64,000 nucleotides of DNA from Oopsacas minuta (Eukaryota; Porifera; Hexactinellida; Lyssacinosida; Leucopsacidae): contig JAKMXF010000055.1 of assembly GCA_024704765.1 (NCBI GenBank), positions 201,630 to 265,629 on the forward strand. Reading direction: 5' to 3'. Positions 11,457 through 19,906 of the stretch are shown here, piece by piece. The position numbers and the translations under genes were made by a program. A model generated the notes under the pieces. It ran no database searches. It worked only from the letters and a program-made list of their open reading frames with translations, and was not told the origin of the DNA. The first letter of the stretch is position 1. Every line of letters starts with the position of its first letter.

Positions 11457-14195
11457 ATGTCAGATAAAAGTCTTTCAGAATTTTATCAAATAAAGGCTGA
11501 AGGAAATGAACTTTTCAAATTACATAGCTATTCATCTGCAATCTCGTTATATTCCTCTGCCATTTGTCTCTTAACGAAAATAGGAGACCAACATAAAGAA
11601 CTGAGTGTTATATATTGTAACAGAGCTCTGTGTCAATTACGACTTCATAGGTATGAACAATGTGTCGAAGATTCTACTTCTTCACTGAAGTTAAATCCGT
11701 CTGATATAAAAGCCCTCTACAGACGAGCTGTAGCCTTACAGCACTTAAGTTTATTCAATCAAGCAATTGATGACGTAAGAAGAATATTGAAAATAGAGCC
11801 TCAAAATCCTGATGCCTTATCACTTGGAGAGAGCCTTAACCTCGAGTCAACTAAACAATTTAGAGAAATAGGCACAACCCATGGTCAAATGACTAAGGTA
11901 TTCTCAGTGCTAAATGACAATTCAGCTAAAAGAGAAGATAAAGTGAATGCGTCAAAGAATTTAGTTATTTTGATAAAAGAGGGTACTGGTTGGCAACAAC
12001 TATTGAGTAGTGGGAAACTTGGGGATCTAATTACTCTCCTTCCTTCGTTGTACGAATCTATCCAGAAGCACATTTTACACGCCCTAGCCTGTCTCTCTCA
12101 ACAATCAGATGCCGCCGCTTACACTGTAATACATGAAATTGGTTATTCACTGTTAGGTTCTTTCCTTCATGGACAAGACATAGAGCTGCAAAGAGCTTCT
12201 GCATCAATTATTTACTATTCTTTGATACAACTTTTGTCGATTGAGGAGGACAGAGTTATATGTAAAGAACACCTCCAGAGAGCAGAAGAATTGACCAAAC
12301 AGGTTATGGAATGGATATCTAGCTCAAAGGTTGGATCTAACGGCAGGGAAGTTCTATTGGAGAGTTTGCTGCCAACTGTTTCATGCTCTGATATGCAATA
12401 TTTCCTGATGAAGAATGAACTAGTAAAGAACCTTTTATCCGTTTCAGTATTATCATGCTCTTCTCCTGAATTATGGACGGCCAAGAATAATGGATCTATC
12501 GTAACTCTTTTACACAATTTTCTTAAGTCAGTAAGAGGGGATAAACACCGATTGAAATCTTTCAAAGATGCATGTTTTTGTTTTGTGATGCATCGTATGA
12601 AGGAACAGGACCCAAAATCATGTTTGGAGGGATTAACCGTCTTATCTAATATTGCTCAGGCGTCACCTGAACTAGGGAGTGAAATACTTGGAAACGAAAA
12701 GATACTCTCTGTCGCTCTTCTCTCATCTAAGTCAGCTGATGAGACAGTACAAATGATCGTAGCTGAGAATATTGCACTAGCTGCCTCAGACAAAGACCGG
12801 TATCATCCTCTCATTGACTCTATGTCTGCATTAAAGTCATTATACATGTGTAAAAACCCTGAAATCCGGGTTCGAGCTATGGTTGCTATTTGCAAACTCT
12901 CCGCGCTAAACAAAAATGAGTCCGAACCCGATTCGTCGCTGGATACTTATGTACAAGATTGCCGTGAGTTTTTGATAGGACAGAACACGGGAGGAATAAA
13001 GCGATGGGCTGTAGAGGGTCTTGCCTTTTTGTCAATTTCTGCACCAGTTAAAGAGTTTATTTGCAAAGATGAGAAGTTGCTTCACTCTGTTTTCGATTTG
13101 ATGGCTAAGAGTGCCGATACAGCTGTTCACTATGGAGCTGCTACTTTATTGGTCAACCTCACTAACAGTTATGAACAACCCGAAAGGCAGCCAGAACTGG
13201 AGCAATTAGCACGCTTCTCTGGTGAGAATGTTCCCACTCCCCATGAGTTCGATGGAAGTGATTATTTAATAGCTCGAATATCTCTTCTCCTCAAACTAAA
13301 TATTGTGCCTGTACTCAATCTTCTTAGCTGTTCACATAGTCTTGCCACATCTGAACAAACTTCACGGATTTTTCTCGCACTTGTGGAGTCTGAGAGTAAC
13401 AGAGGTTGTATCGTGCAACAGGGAGGAGGAAAATCCCTAATCTCACTTGCTAAATCTAATTCAGATATTGGTCGGCACAAAGCAGCACAAGCTATTGCTA
13501 AGATATCAATTACAACTAATCCACAACTCGCATTTCCTGGGGAACGTGTCCTGGAAACAATTTCTCCTCTCGTCATGCTTCTTAAGTCTGATAGACAACT
13601 ACAGCAATTTGAAGCGTTAATGGCTCTTACAAACATCTCCAGTCTGGGACAGAAATTTTGTAAAAAGATTGTTCTTGAAAAGGGTGTACATTGGATTGAG
13701 AGTTTACAGTTTGAGGAACATGAAATGTTGCGTCGAGCAGCTACTGAATGCATGTGTAATCTAGTAGTGTGCGATGAAGTAAAAGAATTATATAAACAAG
13801 ATGGCAATGACAGAATAAAATTACTAACTCTATTCTCAGGGGAGGAGGATCGGCATCTTAGGATAGCAGCTTCAGGTGCATTATGTATCCTCTCTGAGGA
13901 TGAAAAGATTTGTAAACGTATTTTGGACGTGAAACAATACTTCGAAATAACAGAAGAACTTTTAGGGTCTGGAGATGATGAGCTGCAATTTAGAGCAGTA
14001 TACATCCTGACTAATATAGTACTTTGTGGGAGTAGTAGCGCAGAAGTGGTTTTAGGATATGCAAGAGGCTTAGAGTTGTTTGAGTTGTGTACTACTGAGA
14101 ACTTTAGTGAAAGAGTTAGAGGTATTGCTAAAGCTGGCATAGAACAGCTGATTAGTTATGGGCTAGTGAAAGGAAACATTACAATACCAGACTGA
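11457..14195 (+). CDS. unc45: UNC45 myosin chaperone (TPR + UCS)
   Basis: An uninterrupted 912-residue ORF, close to the roughly 930-945 residues of animal UNC45. Residues 1-115 form three TPR repeats (SEFYQIKAEGNELFK, then CNRALCQLRLHRYEQ and KALYRRAVALQHL), which in the family bind the C-terminal tail of Hsp90/Hsp70. The rest is armadillo-like helical repeat. The C-terminal UCS part (about 480-905) folds and protects the myosin motor domain in the cytoplasm. The ATG follows a splice-acceptor-like TTTTTAG. The whole coding region lies in one exon, whereas vertebrate UNC45 genes have many introns. No target-site duplication or genomic poly-A tract marks it as a retrocopy. Long antisense ORFs here are shadows. 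Confidence 0.96.
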   Translation: MSDKSLSEFYQIKAEGNELFKLHSYSSAISLYSSAICLLTKIGDQHKELSVIYCNRALCQLRLHRYEQCVEDSTSSLKLNPSDIKALYRRAVALQHLSLFNQAIDDVRRILKIEPQNPDALSLGESLNLESTKQFREIGTTHGQMTKVFSVLNDNSAKREDKVNASKNLVILIKEGTGWQQLLSSGKLGDLITLLPSLYESIQKHILHALACLSQQSDAAAYTVIHEIGYSLLGSFLHGQDIELQRASASIIYYSLIQLLSIEEDRVICKEHLQRAEELTKQVMEWISSSKVGSNGREVLLESLLPTVSCSDMQYFLMKNELVKNLLSVSVLSCSSPELWTAKNNGSIVTLLHNFLKSVRGDKHRLKSFKDACFCFVMHRMKEQDPKSCLEGLTVLSNIAQASPELGSEILGNEKILSVALLSSKSADETVQMIVAENIALAASDKDRYHPLIDSMSALKSLYMCKNPEIRVRAMVAICKLSALNKNESEPDSSLDTYVQDCREFLIGQNTGGIKRWAVEGLAFLSISAPVKEFICKDEKLLHSVFDLMAKSADTAVHYGAATLLVNLTNSYEQPERQPELEQLARFSGENVPTPHEFDGSDYLIARISLLLKLNIVPVLNLLSCSHSLATSEQTSRIFLALVESESNRGCIVQQGGGKSLISLAKSNSDIGRHKAAQAIAKISITTNPQLAFPGERVLETISPLVMLLKSDRQLQQFEALMALTNISSLGQKFCKKIVLEKGVHWIESLQFEEHEMLRRAATECMCNLVVCDEVKELYKQDGNDRIKLLTLFSGEEDRHLRIAASGALCILSEDEKICKRILDVKQYFEITEELLGSGDDELQFRAVYILTNIVLCGSSSAEVVLGYARGLELFELCTTENFSERVRGIAKAGIEQLISYGLVKGNITIPD

Positions 14196-14284
14196 TCCGT
14201 TACAATTGTAATTCTCCAGTCAAAATATTAATGCAATATTATTCTTAGTTTGGTATATATGTTAAGTATTCAGCTATAAATACA

Positions 14285-14433
14285 CAGGGCTCTCAACTCC
14301 CAAGATCTCGTCGTGAGTTTCACGATTTCGGGTCTTTTCATAGATTACTACTACTAAATTGCTCATCTCACGATAGAATCGTGAAATTTTTGACGAATCT
14401 CACGTTTTCAAGGTTTCCAGGTTAAGAGCCCTG
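14285..14433. mobile_element. Short hAT-type MITE
   Basis: About 149 bp with inverted ends starting CAGGGCTCT-x-AAC (right end GTTAAGAGCCCTG). The interior is rich in TCTCACGA/TCGTGAAA inverted words. Flanking bases give only a partial duplication (ATACAC on both sides). It lies 90 bp after the UNC45 stop, so it may be in the 3' UTR. Confidence 0.65.
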
Positions 14434-15227
14434 CATACACCACGCATATATCCCAATCTTTCTTGATTGAGTTATGATGAAAGCTAAATAAAATATCACA
14501 AAAGAACATTATTCGAAGCATCATAATAAGTTCGGATAACAACGGGCGTTTCAGGTAAACTGCTGATCGGCCTAAGGCATCCCAGTCAAAATTTCCCTGT
14601 GAGAGGACACCGTGCGTCACAAATTGTGACATGGCCTTCAACAATCGATCTCCCTCATAATTCACAAATATGGCAAAAATCTTGTAAACATATTCTTTCA
14701 GTTTTCGCATACCATTAGCTATGGTATGCGAAAACTATAAGCGCTGAACCATTTTTGCTATATTCAGCTTGCACTATTTCAGTGGTTCTAAACCAGATTG
14801 CCTCAGAACGTTGTTAAGTGTACCACCAATTTTCAATGACATATCTGTAATTGGTTAAAATACTTACAAGCAGGGGTGTAGTGTAGGTCTCCTACAAATT
14901 TCAAAGAAATCCCGCATTTAACATTTTGAAAGATAGCATTGCTTCTATAAGTGGTCCGGCTAGAGATAGAAACAAATCTTGTTGAACTGTTCATTAAATA
15001 TATAATTAATTAATACTATTGAGAATAATGTTTAATGGAAAGTGATCTCATAGTATAAGTACTAGGTTACATGTCCTGTCTTAATAACGTAACAAAAACA
15101 GTGATGCAAAGTCATAATTAACCAAAACACGAAAAGGCATGGTCCAGCCAAAGCCAGAACTGCTCCTACGCCTATGTGACTATCTTTTATTATTATCTAT
15201 ACTATTAAAACGCAATTATTCTATATA
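14434..15227. other. Intergenic, with a perfect hairpin
   Basis: No gene is supported; the minus-strand ORF of about 100 residues at 14408-14710 has no recognisable domain and runs into the MITE. A perfect 16-bp stem lies at 14700-14736 and is listed separately. Confidence 0.45.
14700..14736. repeat. Perfect 16-bp inverted repeat with 5-nt loop
   Basis: AGTTTTCGCATACCAT (14700-14715) is followed by TAGCT and then its exact reverse complement (14721-14736). It could form a DNA cruciform or RNA hairpin. No poly-T run or gene end is adjacent that would give it an obvious role. Confidence 0.85.
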
Positions 15228-15409
15228 CAGTAGAACCTCGTTAATACGTACACCAAGGGACCGTCGAGATTTGTACTCCTTATCCGGGGTACGTATTAAC
15301 CGGAGTAAAAACAATTGAATTTCCATTTTACGGACTAAAATTATGTAAAATAATGTTCGTATTATCCGGAAATTCGTATTAAATGTGTTCGTATTAACGA
15401 GGTTTCATG
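15228..15409. mobile_element. pogo-like MITE (182 bp)
   Basis: The inverted ends read CAGTAGAACCTCGTTAATAC on the left and the complement of CATGAAACCTCGTTAATACG on the right. A TA dinucleotide flanks each side. There is no coding capacity. The ends match the general pattern of pogo/Tigger-type TIRs. Confidence 0.8.
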
Positions 15410-16521
15410 TATACGTATGTGCAAATATAGATATATATGTTAGTATGTTCGGAATTGATTGAAGAAACTGGAAAACCTCCAGGGCTGATTATTGGCATAC
15501 AGGAGTATTTTGGGCCTGGCTCGGACATGTTCGAGTCTTGAAAATTTTACATGTAAATATATGTGAAATGTGCTATTCAGCTAGTAGAGCGGCCAATCAA
15601 ACCGTAATCTTGAGGGATTAATGAAAGAATACAATAGCCAACGCCGAACGTGAAATATAGGTAATATACTATTTGCTATTTTCATAATGGGCAACTAACT
15701 TCATAAAGTAGAATTAACGGTTGGCTTATGTAATCATAATTCTGAGTCGTTTTATTGTTTGATATGAATATACGATTGGTAAATCAATAAATAATCAAGG
15801 CATTGGGTACTCCAATGTGTGCTATACGTGGACACTGTGCCCGCGAGTCACTCAGCACAAGCAAGAGAGCTTTCTTTTTATAATAATTCCACTTCTGCAT
15901 AATATTGCGAAAGAATATCGCTACTCAAGAAATGAATGGAATTTAATACACGGTCGCTCGTGATGAGCGGAAGTATCCTTGAGCTTTGTCCCTTGTTTTA
16001 GCATAAGTATGAAACAGCTACGTTTTGTCAGCGTTTTTGTGTGGACCAGGGATGTACGACGCGACCGAAGTGAAATTTAACGAATATTTCGCCTGCTTGT
16101 TATAATCATCATAACTCGATATACTACAGTATTCTAGGTTATATATTTGTCCTCTACAGACATTTGTCTTATCTCATACATTTTCCCCATTGAAGTACGT
16201 ATAATAGAAGTAAACATAGGTGTTAATTTCACAATATGATCAACAAACGATACATAACTCAACAGATATTAACAGTAAATACATAAATCAATCCACGGAG
16301 GTAGAAAGGTGTTTATCTAAATACAGGAGAGGACCAACTTTGAGATGCAAGCTCCTTTATGTATTGAATGTTTCTTTCAAAAAAGACCGGCTGAGAGAAT
16401 CCTTGCCCATGAAAGTACCAATCCAGGCATCTTAGGTAAAAGATTTACATCATATTCCTCGCCTAAATAACATATGACAAAATAAATACGATACGTACTT
16501 CGTGTGTTAAGTATAAATATA
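15410..16521. other. Intergenic, no gene seen
   Basis: About 15450-15545 is related to a block at about 55610-55705 (shared words GATTGAAG and GGCATACAGG-x-GCATTTTGGG), so an interspersed repeat family is present. A 71-codon ORF at 16220-16435 has no recognisable feature. Confidence 0.4.
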
Positions 16522-16701
16522 GGGGAACCTCGTTAATAAAACAAGGGTAATACTTTTACCGAATGAAACAAACAATTAATCAAACAAAATCAAGTACCTA
16601 TAATGGTTATCCAATTTGTATTACAGTTAATACGAACTCTGGATAAAGCAAAGAATTTTACCGCCCGTTTGTGTTCCTATTATATTAACGAGGCTACACC
16701 G
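16522..16701. mobile_element. pogo-like MITE, second copy
   Basis: About 180 bp. The left end is GGGGAACCTCGTTAATA and the right end is TATTAACGAGGCTACACCG, with TA on both sides. It belongs to the same family as the copy at 15228-15409 but is more diverged. Confidence 0.65.
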
Positions 16702-16927
16702 TAGAGAGTCTAGACATATAAAAATAATCTTAAGAGAATACATACTTTGTGAGTTAGATAATGTGGTTGAAAAGTTTCTAGAGTGGTGATAGCGTCAAGG
16801 AGCTGGTTTTTGAAGGTCGTCTACATATATATCCCCCACAGCCCTCCCTAACCTAACGTTTCGATTTACCGAGCGTTCAATAAGTTCGAGTAAAAGTATG
16901 CTTACAGTACAGATAGATATAAAAATA

Positions 16928-17404
16928 CTATTTCAAATGTTCGAAATACTCCCCATTAGCATCAATACACCTTTGACACCGTTCTAACCACATGTCAAAT
17001 AGTCTTGAGTAGCGACTTTCTGGTATGAGGTCAATTGCATCCAAAAATGCTGCGCTCAGCTCTGTTTCCGAATCAAAACGTCTACCTTTTAGATGACGTT
17101 TTATAGTAGGAAACAACCGGAAGTCACAGGGGGCTAGATCTGGGCTATAGGGTGGATGATCGATCAATTCTAGCCCCGATTGTTTGATATAGTCCTTAGT
17201 TTTTCATGCAGTGTGAGCTGGAGCATTGTCATGGTGGAATTTTATTCCGCGAAGACCAGTCTTTGGACGCAACCTCTCGACAGCTTGGAACACTTGCGGA
17301 GGACAATTTTCAGTGTACCAAGTTGCAGTAACAGTGTGCTTCTTAGGAAGCATCACATATTTGAGCTCTGCTGCTTTGATTGAATGTCGTAATAATAGAT
17401 CCAT
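16928..17404 (-). pseudogene. mariner transposase, catalytic half
   Basis: Two open pieces (17204-17404 and 16928-17167) cover the DDD catalytic core. Visible motifs are GIKFHHDNAPAHTA and DHPPYSPDLAPCDFRLFP. They are followed by HLKGRRFDS and the C-terminal LERCQRCIDANGEYFE. A short disruption near 17168-17203 separates them. Confidence 0.88.
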
Positions 17405-17510
17405 GTCTCGTCACCAGTTATGACTTCTGACCAGCGTCGCGAATCTTTTTTGGAATAATTTAGCAGCATAAAACGACAAAATTCTAGTCGACGATTTTTT
17501 TGCTCAAAAT

Positions 17511-17891
17511 TTAATAAATGGGGGACCAACTTAGAACAACCCTCTTTAGCCCAAGGTGTTGGAGTAAGATGGTTTCTATTGTCCCCGATGAGACCGAAAC
17601 CTCGAAAGCTAACCGTCTGACAGTGATTTGCCTATCGTCAGTTACTAGCTTCGATACTTTGTCGATATTCTCCTCGGTGACCGCCGTAATTGGACGTCCT
17701 GAACGTGACTCATCGTCAAGAGATGTGTGGCCTAAACGGAATTGACGATACCACTTGTAGATGTTGGATTGGGTTGGACTTTGATCTCCAAAGATAGAAA
17801 ACATCTCACAACTGCAATCCGCAATGTTTAATCCACGTTTGAAATTGTAGAAAATGATGGCACGGAAATCTCTCTTATTCAAATTTTCCAT
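17511..17891 (-). pseudogene. mariner transposase, N-terminal half
   Basis: This 126-residue ORF holds the DNA-binding half: RDFRAIIFYNFKRG, the IYKWYRQFRLGHTSLDDE helix-turn-helix pattern, the GRPITAVTEENI linker with the WVPH-region start, and QHLGLKRV. A frameshift after this last block moves the catalytic domain to another frame, seen at 16928-17410. The two halves together cover a normal mariner transposase of about 345 residues. Confidence 0.9.
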
Positions 17892-18068
17892 AATATTAAA
17901 ATATTGAAAGTGAAGACTATAAAATTGGCTACAAAAAGTCGAGTATAGTACTTATAATCCTGAAATTTGGTTAGGAAGTATGGATTCACTAGGTATGTAT
18001 GTGGTTGCGTTAAATTAGCTCTACTGTAAGTGCTTTGTATAGTTTACTCGAACTTATTGAACACTCGG

Positions 18069-18594
18069 TATTCAACGAATGATATGAAAGACAATAATTT
18101 GTGAATTTATAAGTTTCGTGTTAATATCAACATGCAATAACGAAACTGCAACCAAATATTAACCAGCTTTGCAGAGAGGTAACAAGCACGTCCTCTTTGG
18201 AGTTACTTTGGAGATGAGGCATAGGTTTCACAAAACATTTGGGCTCCCGGAAATCTCCGTCAGCACAGACCAGGAATTTACCAGGAGTCCCAGACCTACC
18301 TTGAAGCTGGAATCAATGGATATTACAGGATATTTTTATATACTTGTAGTATCTAACTTTCATAATACTCAAGCGGTAATGTATTTCAACATTCAAGTCA
18401 GGATTATAAGCTCTCCATGACTCAAAAAGTGTATTCAGTGTTAGTTCAAGGCTGGATTTTCCCGGTTCACCACACTGACTTATGGCGTCCGGGTGGTCAA
18501 AGAGCCAGGCAAAAATATACTATACACATGGGCTGCTATCCAATAATTATTGATGGTGCATCCAAGTCTAAAGTCTAAACAATAGACAAGATAT
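18069..18594. other. Intergenic, no gene seen
   Basis: The 83-codon ORF at 18169-18420 shows no domain. No repeat or motif can be supported here. Confidence 0.4.
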
Positions 18595-19455
18595 CAGGGA
18601 CATCGCCACGGGGGGGCATAGGGGGACAATGCCCCCCCTGGTAAACTCGTGCCCTGGGCATGCTACCGGAGCCCTTGGCTTAAATTGCAAACTGGAAATT
18701 TCGGCTCGCTTCGCTCGCATCTTGCCCTCAATATTATTTAATCTCACCCATAAATATAGGATATAGCTTGTATTGATCTACCGAACTAGGTAATATTTTG
18801 AGTGTTCATACCCTGAGCAAATGCAGTGTTTTCCCAAAGCCGTTTTGGCATATCGGGCCGGTATCCCTTCAGTTGTTAAAAAATATATAGGCACCCATTG
18901 CAATACTGGGCCACTATACTAGAGTATAGTCGGCAGTGTCAAAAGTAGAATTGACTATACAAGTTATAATATCAAGAATTATCGTACGATTTTCCGGTCG
19001 ATGCCTCCATTGATATAATAATTATTTATAACTTCTCGTTGTTTGTTTAAAGATTTCAATTTAATCCTAAAATATGACTTTAACATTGAGCTATGACTGG
19101 TGAAAATTCCTCCAGACGCATGACACAAACCGATACGCCTTAACAAATTCCTGGGGAGAACCCTGAAATGTATCCATCTTATTCATATACGAGCAAAGCA
19201 CAAATCCAATCGGAAAATAATCAAACCAAATGTGTATTACGCAGTTATGAGAAATTGTTTCAAGATTCAAACCTACGTGGACCCATATATCAAAGCGACA
19301 CGACGCAACTGCCCGCTTGATGGTTCTACCCAACTAAAAATTTATTGATCCGCCACTGGGCATGCTCCTGCTAAATCCGTGAAATACCTTGCCCTTCGTC
19401 CTGCCCCTTGGTAATTTCTTTGCCCCCTAGGTGAAAAACCCTGGTAACGTCCATG
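18595..19455. mobile_element. Non-autonomous hAT-type element with exact 8-bp duplication
   Basis: An 861-bp element with imperfect inverted ends. The left is CAGGGACATCGCCACGGGGG and the right complement is CATGGACGTTACCAGGG. It is flanked by CAAGATAT on both sides (18587-18594 and 19456-19463), an exact 8-bp duplication as hAT transposases make. No transposase is recognisable; the minus ORF at 19091-19333 is unassigned. A truncated relative lies at about 11028. Confidence 0.85.
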
Positions 19456-19473
19456 CAAGATATTATACTAGTT

Positions 19474-19658
19474 CAGTGTTTCCCCAGGATGTTTGTAAAG
19501 CGGTCATTTTGGGGATTGAGTAGGGCCTTTGTTGCAAATCAAGGTCTTAAGCCATAGCATAGAGTCTCATTTAAACGCAGCTGGGTATTCTAAGCGAGTT
19601 GTTTAGCAGGAAATGCCGGGTTAAATGACGCGCTCAATGCGCTTTGGGGGAAACACTG
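19474..19658. mobile_element. hAT MITE with CAGTGTTTCCCC ends
   Basis: This 185-bp element begins CAGTGTTTCCCC and ends GGGGGAAACACTG. It is flanked by TACTAGTT and TACTAGAT, an 8-bp duplication with one mismatch. It starts only 18 bp after the hAT-type element at 18595-19455. A truncated copy of the same family lies at about 55725-55857. Confidence 0.85.
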
Positions 19659-19906
19659 TACTAGATAGAGTATAAATTATTCCTGACAGTGCAGTTACTT
19701 GTAAAAGTAAATTATTCTACTTAGTAATCATATGTGTAATAATAAGCACATAACGAACATGCAATCTGCTTCACTTTTCATAGTTGCGTACTGTATATCC
19801 TTGTAGCTACTTCAAATCGGGATTTCTAACGTGGGCCAGACCGTAAAGTTTGAACCCAAAATTTGGGTTATATTTATGGCAGACAATGGATATTCAATTT
19901 TGCATA

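Larger units (their letters stand above)
16869..18068 (-). mobile_element. mariner element, 1,200 bp, nearly complete
   Basis: The terminal inverted repeats are about 26 bp (CCGAGYGTTCAATAAGTTCG) and flanked by TA. The minus strand encodes a classic mariner transposase in three frames. The paired HTH N-terminal half is at 17511-17891 (start MENLNKRDFRA). The first catalytic Asp is near 17410 (TGDETWIYYYD), the second at about 17215 (HHDNAPAHTA) and the third at about 17150 (HPPYSPDLAPCDFRLFP), giving the D-D34-D arrangement. It ends at 16928. Only a few frameshifts or stops break it, near 17510 and 17170-17204, so it is a young copy. Confidence 0.93.

Noticed and set aside
13262-14140. Long minus-strand ORF of 292 codons
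   Set aside because: It lies wholly antisense to the UNC45 UCS region, is Ser/Cys-rich without domains, and is a frame shadow.
14408-14710. Minus ORF of 100 codons next to the hairpin
   Set aside because: It runs into the MITE terminus at 14433 and shows no recognisable domain; no splice partner was seen.
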